DNA from: Galbula dea | Lineage: Eukaryota; Chordata; Aves; Piciformes; Galbulidae | NCBI GenBank assembly: GCA_013399015.1 | Contig: VWZX01001051.1 | Coordinates: 1,488,001-1,552,000, forward strand | Direction of reading: 5' to 3' | Length of the DNA stretch: 64,000 nucleotides | Shown here: one piece after another, positions 10,682 to 23,299 of the stretch | Layout: each line of letters starts with the position of its first letter | Position numbering within the stretch: position 1 is the stretch's first letter | Notes under the pieces: generated by a model | Database searches by the model: none | What the model saw: the letters and a program-made list of their open reading frames with translations, nothing else | Told to the model about the DNA's origin: nothing | Made by a program: the position numbers and the translations under genes

Positions 10682-13317
10682 CCTAAAAACTTGCTGATGC
10701 TATTAAAGTGGGAAAGCTTTAGTATATTCCCTGACTCTGATTTTCTAAGTGACAAACACTAAGCATAGTTCTACACTTTTTACAATACACTTCTTAAAAT
10801 TTGTACTTAGAATTTATTCAATACAATTATCTCTAAGTCTGACTGAAGCAATTAAGTATCTTACCAGCACTGGGGCTCTATGTAGGACAGGCTGAACTAG
10901 TATTTTTCACAGTTTAAGTTCTTACACTATCTCAGCAGTGTAACTCCTGAGCTATTCAGAATCATTATTATATTTACCCAGAAAGGACCCATGAAATAGT
11001 CAATATTTCTCCTACTGGAAGAAAACGACACCTTGAACAATTTGTTAGCTATAACAATGAGTATGTCTTCAGTTTGGCTCAGTACTCACTACATCCACTT
11101 CTGTCCACCTTTGCATTTATGCTTTCAAATTCACATGTTCACCTACTTAAAAACACCTTAGGCCAATAATGCAAACTATGCTAAGAGGCTGGGTTTTTAC
11201 CTAGCCAGAAGAGATCACCTTTCAACATAAAAGGTCACAGAATCAGGTGGGAGAAGGTAGTAACACCCCAGACTAAGGCATGCCAGGTGATGATCCCTTT
11301 CAGCAAATAATTTAGCTTTAATCTGTGAAATCATTTATCAGCATTGAGGTCCTAAGTTTTTTTAAAAGCAGTTGAAGAGCAGAGCCATTCTAAGACCGAA
11401 ATTTCAACCCAAAGAAAATTAAATGCTCCCAGTTTCATGTTAATACTAAAAGAAAATTCAAGAAAAGATATAACTACAGTTATGTATCCAAGCATTGACA
11501 AGTTCAATTAAAACTGGCACAATTATTTTTCCTTTCAATTATGTTCAATACATGCATTTTGGAATCTTATTGATGAGTGCAGATATCCATGAGCTATCCA
11601 GAAAGGCAGAAAAAGGTTTTGGCTTTAGGGATATATTTAAATCCTTCAATAACTATGCAGTCAGTCTCTTCTACACCTGCAGAAGTCTGGTACATCACCT
11701 TTAATGGACATTTGGCTGGTTGTTGCTTTAGAAGTCAATTGACACTACATGGATAAACACTGCCTCATTCAAAACTCTGAATTCTAGCTGCTGATACTGG
11801 CATAAAATATTTATTACTATTATTACGCTCCTAAATGCTGATTTTCATAGCAAACTTATGCCTTGCTCACCTGTAAAAACAAAGAAATTCCATCCATATT
11901 TATAAAGAATAATTTATTCTTGAGTAAACAGCTCAGAATTATAAGGCAGTGTGGAATTTGTAAAGCCAATATTTGCATACCAAATAAAGTAGGTCCAATT
12001 TATTATTAAAAGTGGACATATATTTTGAAAATGACAAATGCAAAAAGACTATAGCAGATGACTTCAGGTGGTTTTGCCCCAGGTGATTTTATTTGAAGTT
12101 TTCACTTTTAGCATTTTTGCAGGAAGCTGAAAGAGCACTAAATATACATTAATAGAGAAAACAAGCCTTTCAATCCTATCATGTAGGGTTTACCAAAAAA
12201 ATAAAGCAAATATACAAGATAAGAGCAGTGAAGGCCTTACACAGCTACAGCATACCATGAAGAACTGACCTCTGTCAAGGTCACATGGATACTTCCTGGT
12301 GTTTCTCTGCTCTAACTAGCAGCTGAGGAAGCTAGCAAAGCTTGAAGTAAGAAAGCTAAATCTGAAGAGCAAGTACAAGATAACACCTTGTTATTAGTAC
12401 ATTAATAATAACTACGATGAAATGAAAACTGGAAAAGAAAAAGTGCATATACTGTCAGAATTTTCCTGAACAAATGTTAATATATCCCAGATAAAGTTAT
12501 CAAATACAACAGTTTAACAAATACATCTTTAGTTAAACACTTGGGTTGTTAGAAAAGAGGTAGATTCTAATTTAACCATCACTCCACTCACACTGAAAAG
12601 TCTGTGTTCCACCCTCACCTTGGCAATTCAGTGGGAGGACACTCTCAAAGATAACTCTTACTTGCCACTTCAGTACATCTACATCCCTCTCATAAGACAC
12701 TTGTGTTACCAATACCACCAATTAATTATCCATGGCTTGACACATGGAAAGAGGACATGGAAAATCCTCTTTAAGATAAGTTTGTTCCAGTGCAAAGCAG
12801 AATCATGACAGGGTTCCGCAGCACAATGACTGTCACCCCCAAGGCCAGCTCCAGAAGGGGTCTGGCAGAACCCAGTCCTCCAGGCAGCACCTGGCTGCTG
12901 GGCATCTGCAAACTAATTAAGGACTATTTACATAAGCCCAGACCAGAGTGACAAGGCACAAGATTTTGGTCCTCCCATATTTGAAAGAGAAAGAGTAATA
13001 GTCATTCTCTTAAAACAGAATTCCTATTAACAAACATAATTTATAGTTTTAGGACACAGAGGGACAAAATAAATGGAAGGAACAGTTATGAATTTCAACA
13101 GGTTTTAAATCAGGTCTCAATGATTAACACCAGTTACATAAATAAGCAGAAAACTGTCAGTACAGGTGGGACAAAGCAGGATTATAATATATAAGGGCAA
13201 CTTAAGAGAAGCTTGGGCATAAACTCTTCACACTACACAAATAAACACACAAAGTCACAACACCTTTTACAAAACCAAAATAATTTAATCCAAGAGACAC
13301 AACAGGAGTTAATGGTG
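10682..13317. other. AT-rich non-coding stretch
   Basis: No supported gene. A slightly GC-richer patch at about 12810-12910 has no open frame worth calling and no recognised repeat. Confidence 0.5.
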
Positions 13318-13435
13318 GCAAGTTCAGTGGTTTGGTGATTCTAAGGCCAGAAGGACAACTGTTCTCATGGATTAACACAATCCAGAAATCCAGCAACTTC
13401 TACACCAAATCCAGAACTTGTACCTAGGTCTAACT
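13318..13435 (-). mobile_element. Ancient CR1-type LINE 3' end relic
   Basis: The plus strand reads GATTCTAAGGCCAGAAGGAC, then a region like AACACA...CCAGAAATCC and CCAAATCCAGAACTTGTACC. This follows the antisense 3' end of an old sauropsid CR1 subfamily (TTCTAAGGCCAGAAGGGACC type). Heavily diverged, so moderate confidence. It may be the 3' end of the element whose body is at 14090-14600. Confidence 0.4.
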
Positions 13436-14089
13436 AAAAAAAAAGAAAATACTGTATCTACAGACTTCAAGCAGAACAGTATCATCTATCTCGGCAGCAA
13501 GCTGGCCCATACACCGATAGCCAAAAGTGGATACTTTATTTCCATGCTGAGCTCTTGTAGGTTGCATGCCTTATCAGGCTGTGGCATGAACTTCTACACT
13601 AGAGTACAATTTAGCACCAATATTCCACTGTGTGGGAATCCAGGAATTTCTTGGCATATACAGCTTTCCAAAGAAAAGGCTAACAGCTTAGGAATCTCAT
13701 GAAGAAGCACGTTGGGCACATCTCAAATCATGCAGCTCCGGGGTCCACTGTCTAAGCTAATTCTAGTTGTCCAGCATCCTTTTTGGAAGTTGGGCACCTT
13801 TCCTACTCTCCACACTTCAGTGTTTACAGCTACATGTGGCTTCTCTGCTCTTTAAAACAATGACAGATGACATTCCCTGGATGTAAACCCTATGTCTCTT
13901 CTAAGACTCATGCTTTAGAGGAAAATAGCTTTTTTTTTTTAAAAAAAGACCTGGAAGTAGGCAAAAGTATTATAGCTGACATTGTTAAAACACCTATTTA
14001 GATGCAGTAGGATGAGAAACCAAATTAAATCAGTCTATAACAGCACTTCTTCCAACTTCACTTCTGATTTTTTTTGGTGCCAATTTTAA
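13436..14089. other. Non-coding stretch between two CR1-like relics
   Basis: No repeat or gene is recognised here. A run of T followed by A at about 13930-13947 is a short low-complexity tract. Confidence 0.4.
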
Positions 14090-14600
14090 TACTCATTAAT
14101 ATAGATTTTGTATTTTATTCCAGATCATTGTCAAAAGTAATGACTAAAGCTGGAATAACGGAGACAGCGATTCCTCATATACTATCTCATCTGCAATCTA
14201 AGTAAAAAAATGTATCTCTTCACATGGACAATGGTGCCCTTCTACCTTAGTATTTCTTACAATCAGAACATCACCCTAAGTTAAATCAAATGCCTTACAG
14301 AAGTCAAAAAGAAAGCTTGCAATTTCAACAAGAAATAGGAGCGGCCCTTTTAATTAATAAAAACACACCCCTTTCAAAACTATTTTGATTGGGATATTAC
14401 ACTATCAACCTTTAACCCTCAACTATTTGCCAGTAGGTTTTGTCTTCTGTAAAAATCCCATGCCATTAAGTCTTCCTCAAGTTACCACACCTTGCCTGTA
14501 AAAAAATGCCAAACCACTCCATTTGTAAATGTCATGTATTCTTCCAAGAATTCCTCCCAACTCTAAGATTTGATGAGATAAATCAAATAGAAATAAATTA
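14090..14600 (-). mobile_element. Ancient CR1 LINE body relic
   Basis: The plus strand contains AAATCAAATGCCTTACAGAA followed by GTC, which matches the antisense of an old CR1 segment (a widely shared ATGCCTTACAGAAGTC motif). Weaker matches flank it: CCAGATCATTGTCAAAAGTAATG at about 14122-14144 and TTTTGATTGGGATATTACA at about 14382. Highly diverged; no frame survives. Confidence 0.45.
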
Positions 14601-17600
14601 TTATAAAGAAACTCTTCATAGCTTAGGAAAGAAGTAAAAAAAAATTCAAATTACATGTTACAAGTGGTCATGAAATGTTCCAAAGAAGAAGAGTTAGGTC
14701 TAACATCCACCTGTCAATAATGTATGCATGCACATTTTTTTCTAGAAAAAGTATTACTTCAGAGACAGAGTCCTGAATCAGATAAGCCATTTGTCAAGGA
14801 ATCTTTATTTCCACAGTGCCTTCCACAAAAGCACACCAATTATTTTTCAACTGCCATATCCACATGGTTATTCTAACAAGGAGATGAGGGAGACTACAGG
14901 CAATCTTATGTTTCTGAGCCAAGCTGTGTAATGGCTACCAGCTTTCTCATACCGCAAATGCTTCACTGGTTTTCAACCACATGCAGAAAAGCAATACCCT
15001 TAAGATAAAGGTACAAATCAGAACTTGTAGATCATTTTTTTTAAACAACTTATTTAAATCATCACTCAGCAGCTTTGAGGCATGTATCCTCATGTATTTG
15101 AGGCACTATACTACCCAGCCACTACAGCCATGGCTATACAATTAGTACTACAGAACATTTGGCTACTACCATAAATCCTGAACAGTGCCCAAGAAACTTA
15201 AAGACACCATCCCTAAACCTAAATGGGTTTAGCTACTTCTAAGTAAAATTATATTGATATTATATTTGAAGAAAATAAATTTTTTCAGAGTTGATGAATA
15301 AAAAATAGTTTGTCTGGATAATTTCTGGTGACACTTTTTAAAATGTATATGATCTCCCATTTGGAAGAATCATGTGAGTATTAGTAGCTTATCAGATAAC
15401 TATGCAGCACAAGAGATATTCTAGATTTGCTTTGTGTTGTGAAACATCACACACAGCATTTTTAAGGATGGCTAGAAAAGAGAAGTGGCATCCCAAGCTG
15501 GCAAACCTCTGAGAATTTAAAAGATGGAGAAATCACTCCCTCTAGGAAAATTGTTCAATGCCAGCTATTCTAGGGAAATACCTCCAGACTAGTAGTGATA
15601 AGAAAACAGGTTAAGAAAAATAATCAACTCTCTCATAAGCATTTATAGTAAACAGAAGATCCATGAAGTGCTACTTCTTATGTCATAAAAAAAGTAAAAT
15701 GAGCCTCTAAAACATTCCTATTAGATATTTGCTAAAAGTAATACTTCAGGAGACATTTTTATTACAGGTCTTGTCTAGCTTTTGGTCATTATATGCTTCA
15801 GGAAAAAAAAAAATTAAACAACTTTTTCCACACACTGCTTGTACAAATCACTCAGCTAGTCCATGTAGCCCCTGAAAGAGATTGCTTCTCTCTGCTCTTA
15901 TCCCCTCACCAAAAGAAACCATCAAGAGCCTTTGTCAGTTGTCCTCCTCCTAATGCATTCTGCTTTGATATCTGGCATTTCTGAAAAAGATGTAACAGTA
16001 TAACCAGCATCTCCTAATCCTCCTCTTTATTGGGGTGTATTAGGAAGGAGTAAAGCCTACTCTAGCAAAGATGACACTTGTACATAACAATCCTGAATAT
16101 ATTTGTTAACATAATGCTTTATTTATTCAGTCTGGCAAATGCTTTTATTTTAACCTCAAGTATCTTTAGGAAATGTCAGCAGTAAACACAAATTCATAGT
16201 TGGCTAACAAGCCTCCCTTATGTGTACCTCTAATTAGGCTTCTTCCAAGACAACAAGTAACATTCAAAACAAACATTCTATAGAGAATCAAAGTAAATCA
16301 AACAATGAAGTATTCCTTTGTGAAACTGCACATTTATATGGGCACCACCAGCAGAGGGAAGGAATGGTATCCATGAGTAATAATTCTTCCATGCTTTTCT
16401 TCTGGATGTGCAGAAATATTTTCTTGTCTTTTTCAACTGTATTGCAAACTTTGATGTCTCTTCCACAGCAGGTAATGAGATGTTGTGTTCACTCTATTTG
16501 GAATGCAGTTCCCAGTAAACATTTATCTTTGTGTCTAAAGGTGTATATAAATACAAAACCACACATATACTTTTTTTTAAACTGTAATCAGGTTGCTGAA
16601 TGAACAAGAAAAGGCTGTGATATACTAAGTAAGAGCTTCATTTTCATGTGAGGAAACATCAATTAACTGAGTTCTGTACAGATGAGTGGCTTAGAAACTT
16701 CTGCCAAGACCCTAAGCTGCTCCTTCTTTTCACTTATTACAGCCAACCCTGCCAAAAGACCATAAAAATTGATTTTATGTTTCCAGCCTCTCTACGCTAG
16801 CTGGAAAAAGTATAAAATTCTTTCCTTGGTTTCTGACAAACAGAACCTTCCCTTATCTCACACCTTCTCAACTACCACGCTGATGCTGAACATCATTTGG
16901 GCTCTTATATCAGATTTAAGTTATGATTAAGGCAAAAGAACGTGTCAGCTTTTTATATCAAACACTGTTTTGTATCTATGCCTTTAAAAGCTTCTCACCC
17001 ATCAGTGTTGCAGAGAAGGCTATACCCCACATGCACTGCTATGGTATATGTGGGTAAATGATTATTTTCACATTCATTGTAGGGAAACAGAACTGCACTG
17101 TTAGTCTGTGAGCTACCTCTTTAAATTCCACTATCAATCCTTAAAATGGATTGAGCATCTTTTGCATCAAAGATTAATAAGGCTCACTTAGGCACTCATA
17201 ATGTGAGGGAAAATTGGGCTTGTATGAAATGGCTACACTGGAACATTTCATGCTTTTGCAAGTGCAGGAGTATGATTATTTCCTACAGTATGTCATTATC
17301 TTCTGCCCTGTGGTTCTTTTTTAAATTATCTCTTCTCACTCAAGCTGCCTACACTATGTTTTTAAGCTATATAGTTTCAATTTATGAATTGCATGCATGC
17401 AAATTTTGAGCAACTATACCACAAGCCAAGTAATAGACCACATTAGAGTATATTCCCCTCAGACACTATTAATAGAACTACAATTCCAAAAAACTTGGAA
17501 GAAAAAAAGATATGGATATATTTAACCCTTAAGACATAAAATCAGGTCGTTTGTTTCCAAGACAGACAAGGAAATACCATTCTAGACACAGGTTGAATCT

Positions 17601-18774
17601 CCGTACACTTTTCCCAAGAAGGTTTATTTAAGCACTACAGGAGATGTCATTTCATATCCTCACAAAGCAAATTAACAATTGATGCCTACTTGTCCTTGTA
17701 CCCAAAAGCTCTCCCTCCCCTTTTCAGGGTCACTCCTAAAACAACTGCTCATCTGTAACTCTAGATGTCAACCCACCAGGGGAAGGAGTCTCCCCTTGGG
17801 TCTACACCTATCATCATCCGTTTCTTAGGGTGAAGTAACTCTCTCCGACAATAAAGCAGTTTAAGCAGCGCATAGCAGATTAACACGCAACACGGATGGC
17901 ACACAGCACAGCTGCTCAGAGGATCAATATTGCCATTGCTGATTAGTAGTCTAGTTGTGGTCTACAATACGTACGTGTATGCAAAATTACTCTACTGACC
18001 TTTGTACAGAAAATACTATTTCAGAGACAGTGAAATATTATTGCACTACAGCATTTTGCATTGAGTTTACAATGTAGTGAACACAAAGCTCCTTCTTTAC
18101 CCGCAAATGGCTATTAAATAAGGGAAATAAGACTTGACATCCCCTGGACAATCAAAAGAAATTTATTTGGATGCCAGCATCTGTCTCAAGATTGTGGCCA
18201 AGTGTTTTTCTGTGCTTATTTAGAACTCCACTTGGAAAGCTTTTCAGTTACATTTACCTAGAGATTTCTCTCTACCACTTCCCTTCTGACAGGAATCACT
18301 CAGCTGCGTCTGATGAATAATAGCAAAAGTCAGCTTGTATCAGAGATGATTGAATTACAGATTGTTGAAAGTGCCATAAAGGCTCATTCCAAAGACTACA
18401 TTTAATTTACTTACTATAGTGACTACCAGAAACTGGTAGTCATTTGATATCTTTATTTCAGGAGACTGGAAACAAAAGAAATATCAACATTCTTTGCCAC
18501 TTTCTTACTACTCTACCTAAGTGGAGTTGGAAAGGCAAAATTAACTTTTAAACAGAGTGCTGATCCCCTATCCATACCTTGTGTGCATATGAACCAGACC
18601 ATAACACACCCGATATCAAAGCAAGGCAAGAGATATTAAATAAGATGATGGAAATAATGTCCGAGAACACAAAATGAAATTGCATGGAAAGAAAATGCAT
18701 TAGCTTGACAGGCATTCTAAGTAACGTAGGAAAGGCTTTTCGTAAATTGATATACAAATGACTACATGCTACCC
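14601..18774. other. AT-rich DNA left of the CpG island
   Basis: No supported gene or recognised repeat. CpG becomes slightly more frequent from about 17.8 kb (CTCCGACAATAAAG, AGCAGCGCATAGC, AACACGCAACACGG), as expected near an unmethylated promoter. If a leftward gene starts in the island, this is its first intron. Confidence 0.5.
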
Positions 18775-19293
18775 TGAGGGAGGGAGAGAAGCTCAGCGCT
18801 CGGGGCCGAGGGAAGCACACCGGCTTGCCCCACCACCCCCAGCCAGGGCGCCCACAGAGACAGACCACCCTGCCCAGGGCGGGGGCACCGTGGTGGCGGT
18901 AGCAGCCAGGTGAAACCCGAAGAAACAAGTTGGCCCGGCGGCCACCCCGGTGCTGTCTCGGGGCAGCGGTGGGGAGACAGGCAAGGAGGGATGGAGGGCG
19001 GACGGCGCCCCACTCCCGCAGCCGGGGCGGGGGGCGACGACGGAGCACCGGAGGGAGGGGGCCCCGGAGTCCCCTTTGTCTAAGCCATCCCTCCCTCACA
19101 CCCCCCCCNTCCCCGCCCCCCGGCAAGTACGGGCAGAGCCGCCGGGCAGGCGGTGCCACCAGCCGCCCCCAGAGCATGTGCTCTTCCCCCGCCCGCGCAG
19201 CGGGCCACCGGGAGCCCCCTCCCCCCCTACCTCCCTCGCTCGATGCGACGCCGCCTGGGAGCACCGGCGAGCGGCTTTGGAGCGTTGCTTTAC

Positions 19294-19608
19294 CTGGCAA
19301 CCAGGTCGGGCGCAGCCGGCTCGTCCTTCAGCCTCTCCCCGCGACGGCAGTACGGGGGCCCGAGCCCCTCCCGGGGCGAAGCTGCGATACACGGCGGGGT
19401 GCGCGGCGGACCGCCCCCGCGCACGGCAGGCAGGCTGCCTCCAGCCCCTCGCGCTCGGCGAGCTGGCGGCGCGCCGGGCGTTAAGTTTCAGCGGCCGCAA
19501 CGGCCACCGGCGGGCAGGGAGGCGGAGGCGGCACGGGGGCTGCGCGGCGCCAGGAGCGCCGCCACACTGCAGCGTCTCCAGGAATCCCTCCCGCGAGAGG
19601 CAGCCCAT
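19294..19608 (-). CDS. Possible first exon of a leftward gene (open frame to donor)
   Basis: On the minus strand an ATG at 19608 lies in a fair Kozak context (G at -3, G at +4). It opens a frame of exactly 105 codons that ends at the donor TTGCCAG|GTAAAG at 19294/19293, on a codon boundary. The peptide begins MGCLSREGFLETLQ and is rich in R, A, G and P, with no motif I know. The donor is the best minus-strand one in the island; a weaker one (GGGAG|GTAGGG) lies near 19227. Because GC-rich islands produce open frames by chance, the exon may equally be untranslated. Confidence 0.25.
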
Positions 19609-19629
19609 CACCCCCTGCCCGCCGCCCTC

Positions 19630-19668
19630 ATTGGTTGGGGGGCGGGGAGACGACCTCCGACAGCCAAT
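19630..19668. promoter_or_regulatory. Core promoter: inverted CCAAT, GC box, direct CCAAT
   Basis: ATTGG (CCAAT on the minus strand) at 19630-19634, a GGGGGGCGGGGA GC box at about 19637-19648 and CCAAT at 19664-19668 form a compact cluster. The arrangement suits NF-Y and Sp1-family binding and has no preferred direction, which is common in bidirectional CpG promoters. Transcription would be expected to start within about 100 bases on either side. Confidence 0.65.
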
Positions 19669-19798
19669 CGCGCGGCGCCCAGCATGGGTGGAGCCGCCGC
19701 GCCGGCCTCGCCCATCCCGCGGCCGTGCGGTCCCTGTCCGCCCCGTCGGGCGGGGCCGGGTAAGGGCAGGCGACGGTGGCGGTGGCATTGGCGGGGGG

Positions 19799-19880
19799 AG
19801 GTGGAGGTTGAGGTTGAGATTAGGTTGAGGTTGAGATTGAGATTAGGTTGAGGTTAGTTTGAGGTTGAGGTCGAGGTTGA
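19799..19880 (+). repeat. Degenerate GAGGTT / GAGATT hexamer repeat
   Basis: About a dozen tandem units of GAGGTT with variants GAGATT, AGGTTA and GAGGTC. It lies in the proposed 5' exon or proximal promoter and merges into the homopurine tract on its right. On the plus strand the array contains only G, A and T apart from one C. Confidence 0.9.
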
Positions 19881-19950
19881 GGAGGATGAGGATGAAGATG
19901 AAGGAGGAGGAGAAGGAGGAGGAAGAAGAAGAAGAGGAGGATGAGGAGGG
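19881..19950 (+). repeat. Purine tract (GAR)n in the promoter/5' exon
   Basis: Units of GAGGAT and GAAGAT pass into GGAGGAGGAGAAGGAGGAGG and GAAGAAGAAGAAGAGG. With only a few T interruptions, this strand is all purine. In one frame it would encode a Glu-rich run and on the other strand a Leu/Pro/Ser-rich run, but neither looks translated. Such tracts can form triplex DNA and often vary in length. Confidence 0.9.
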
Positions 19951-20297
19951 CATCCCCGCGCATGGCGGCCAGGGCTGGCACCAGAGCCCCGGCAGGGACC
20001 ACGGCGGGCGGTTCGAGACGCTGTGCTACAGGCACGGCGGCCGTCGGGTGACCTGGGTGCACCAGGCAAGGCAAGGCAAGGCTTGAGCTGTCAGGGTAGC
20101 GGCGCGGCGGGAAGCGGAGGCGGCGGCGACCCTGCCAGGCGCTGCCGCTGCTTCCTCTGTGCTCGGCGCTTTTGGCGAGCCTTTGGTGCGCGGCCCTCCC
20201 GCTGCGGCGGGCCCTCGGGCAGCCCGCCCCGGGCGGTCGTGACCGAGCCGTGGGTCATAATTGGCGTCTATGGCTTAGGCGAGAGCAGAGTGCTCAG

Positions 20298-23200
20298 GTA
20301 AGGACATGCAAGGGTTAACTTAATTCCCTTGATCTATCCACTCTGAACTGGAGCTTTGATTAACATTGGTCTGCAAAATGTAACTGTAACAAATTCAATT
20401 AAGGGAAGCACATTTCTTCAACTTTTAATTAGATCTACCCTATTTGTCTAATGTTTAATATAACATAAAAAGCTGCTTAGTTTCCACAGGGAAATGGAAA
20501 TAGATTTAGATGTATAAGCTTAGCTTTTAAAAACTAGCAGACTAAAGTTCTTTGTTCCTCAGCGTATATTATTGTTGCATCTATACCCTCAAACGCACAG
20601 GAGGAAAACATATTTTTATCTGGAGTACTGTAAAAATAATAGTGTGGTGTTTACGTAAGAATTTCCCATAACCTTTAATTGATCACAGGGTACTGAACGT
20701 ACAGGTTCTAGCCCAGGCTTACTGCACAGTAGTACAGGATCCTGCTGAATTACAGTTTTTGTAAGAAAAACTTTAAGTAGTTATGTATTCCACAACCATT
20801 TACTTGGTTTCAGTTAGTACACAAGAGTGAAAGTTATCTAAATTGCATCTTAATGTAGCAAATAGCAAATGTTGGCAAAGAGAGGAGCCCATATGCCGTC
20901 ATTAGCAGGTAACTCTCAGGCACATCTCAGAAGTGACTTACTATACCTTCAACAGAACATCATCCTGCCATTCCCCACCCATACATTTGTGGTGGTGGAT
21001 TTGCCTCCAGCCCTTTTCCGGTTCAGTTCACATACACATTTTCTGATCGTGTTAGTTCTTAGGTCTGTTAGTCACAATATAAGTTTTACTTGTATGGGCA
21101 CATTAGGTCATGAGAGGGAAAAGGAAAGCAAATATAAGCACTTGCTGAGCTATGGAAAGGAGGAGCCACCATAGTTTGAACTGCTTATGCAGAAATGGTT
21201 ATCTGTGCCCTGATTACCCTGTGTATTTTTTAAATGTGGCTTTTTTTTTCCTCACTCCTAATACAATAGATATCAAAGACTATTTTCTCTAGGATCATTT
21301 GTCAAGTCAGTTAAAAACCCCACGTATTTCAATGCTAATAATTATGAAGATATGATGCTGTGTTCCTAACAGCCACACAGCCAGAAGTCTGTGGGAGTCT
21401 GGCATTTGCCAGGCATGACACATCATAGCCTCTCTTAGTATTTGAGCAAAGACAGGAAACATCATTCAATCCCACTGGCCCTTTCTTGGTTTATAGACAG
21501 TAAGGAACAGAAATGCTATCTAGCAATATCCCTGATGTATACCACCACTTTCTCAGTCTCCGACTGAGGTAGTCCATATGTGACTATTCAGCTAGATATT
21601 AAAAAACAACAACAACAACAAAATAAAATAAAAGGGCAGGGACTCAGAGAGTGGTGGGAGAGATTTCACCTAATCTTTTCTGAGCATGGTAATTTGCAGT
21701 GGATAAATTCCTGCAAAAGTTGCATTCCTTCTGGTACACGCTTCCTTCAGTTCCTTTCCAGGACAAAAGCTTATTCTGTTTTGGTTTTTAATGTGCATTA
21801 ATGCATCAAAAGAGAATTTTATATAGTGTCTACCATTTGGAAATTCCATCAGGAATACTGCTAAGTAGAGAACTAGACTCTGTTTTGTACTTCTTAACCC
21901 TTTCTTTTAATTTAGACTTTGACCAAGCCAGTGATACAGAAGCATTTGGGAAGAATCTGAATGATAAAGCAAGACCAGAAATGATGCAACGTTTCTCTTA
22001 GCCACTTTTATTTTTTACTCTCTATATACTATGACTTCAAGATAAAACCTCAAGATTAGAAAGCAATATAAGCCATAAAAACTGGGTTTCGAAAGTGAAG
22101 GACTCCTGCTTACTCCATAAAGAAAGAGAAAGCCTGCGCCAAAACCAGTGAAACCGAAATATTGTCAGGCCTGTCCTAGCAAGTTTTATGGCATTTAAAG
22201 AGCAGGTGCTAGAATAACAGTCACTGAACTGGGGCAAATTCAGGGGCAACAGTAGTTGTGGCAAATAAAAAACAGCAGTCAGGGCCTTTGGGCCCAAATT
22301 GCCATCGGTTTTCTTTTGTATGCCAGCCTTTATGTTACCAAGGATCACAACTGCCGCAATTAGGTGTACAGGACAGAGTCAGGCAATCAGCAGCAGGTGA
22401 ATGAGTAAATTATATTAGTGTCATGTTAATTTATTTATCAGGCAGAGTTTAGAACTGTAAACTAAAAGGGATTGAACTGCGACTGTCGTGATAAAATTGT
22501 TCACCGACCTTGTGTTGCATAAGATCGCAGGTACCTGTTTATAACAGATGCTTTAGCTTTCTTCTTCATTGTCATTTTATTGCTTTTCCTTTGTTTCGCT
22601 TTTCTTCTATCCTCAAATTTTTCATTTTGAGAGCAGCTTGTATGCTTGAAGACCAAGGAATTGACTTTTGCTTAGGGAGATGGGAGAAATGAAGTTCCAA
22701 TTGCATGAGTTAAAGCACACGTTTCTGAAAATTCTTTCAGCAAATGAAATGCCTGCTCTCAGTTGGTTTTTTTTCCTTGTTGATTGGGAATCCAGGGGTT
22801 GGTATGTTAGGCTGAAGATTAAAAACTTGGGATCCCATTTAAGGGAACTGTCATCCTACCCTTGATTTCAGTGAAGTTTCCACAGTATATAGCAGGTGAT
22901 GATGATGATATATTTAGAAGGCACATTCTTAGTCAGGAAGCCAAGCCTGCATCAGGAGAATATGAAAGACATGAAAGCAAAGTGAGAATGCTAAGTTCCA
23001 AAAGTGAAAATTAGTCTCCAGTAAAATGAATAAATACTGGAGTAACTGTTCAGCTGTACACAACTAACAAAAGCGTCATAAGAAGTAGGTCTTTGAAGAT
23101 GATTTTTGGAGCAACGTGTGAGGTTGTAAGCTGGATAGATGGAGTGGAGAACAAGTGTTGGGTTTTTTTGTTTTTAATTCTAGCTAAAAATGAAGGGTAA

Positions 23201-23299
23201 AATCAAAGAACTTCCTTGTTCACTGACTGATTTTTGTCTCAATGTGTGATTTGGTTTCATTGTTTTCTTGTGTTTGATCTGTACACATCTGCTGCTGCT
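20298..23299. other. Start of the AT-rich right half (putative first intron)
   Basis: No supported coding exon. An (AAC)n run at about 21604-21620 is the only simple repeat of note. Short frames occur without motifs. Confidence 0.5.

Larger units (their letters stand above)
19700..20297 (+). other. Probable 5' untranslated first exon of a rightward gene
   Basis: The 3' edge is a good splice donor, GTGCTCAG|GTAAGGAC, at 20297/20298, just where the CpG island ends. The start is not defined; 19700 is placed downstream of the CCAAT/GC-box cluster. The only frame still open at the donor has no ATG after its last stop (19942-19944). ATGs in the exon open short upstream frames: one at 19962 encodes 29 codons starting MAARAGTRAPAG, and one near 20269 is followed at once by GCT TAG. 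Translation would therefore start in a later exon. An alternative donor (GCCGG|GTAAGGG) lies at about 19758. The downstream gene is unidentified. Confidence 0.45.
18775..20320. promoter_or_regulatory. CpG island / promoter region, probably divergent
   Basis: GC content and CpG frequency rise abruptly at about 18.78 kb and fall abruptly at about 20.32 kb, while the flanks are AT-rich and CpG-poor. Within it are GC boxes, CCAAT boxes in both orientations and splice donors pointing both ways. No TATA box is seen in the core, which fits a broad CpG-type promoter. Long open frames in this island on both strands follow from the low AT content and are not evidence of coding. One ambiguous base (N at 19109) sits in a C run. 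Confidence 0.93.

Noticed and set aside
18548..19851. Several open frames of 180-290 codons on both strands of the CpG island
   Set aside because: Overlapping frames on both strands, R/P/A/G-rich, explained by high GC and few stops; most start at non-ATG codons and one passes through the N.
19859..20086. Glu-rich plus-strand frame and Leu-rich minus-strand frame over the purine tract
   Set aside because: Low-complexity readings of the GAR repeat; no motif and no fitting start codon context.
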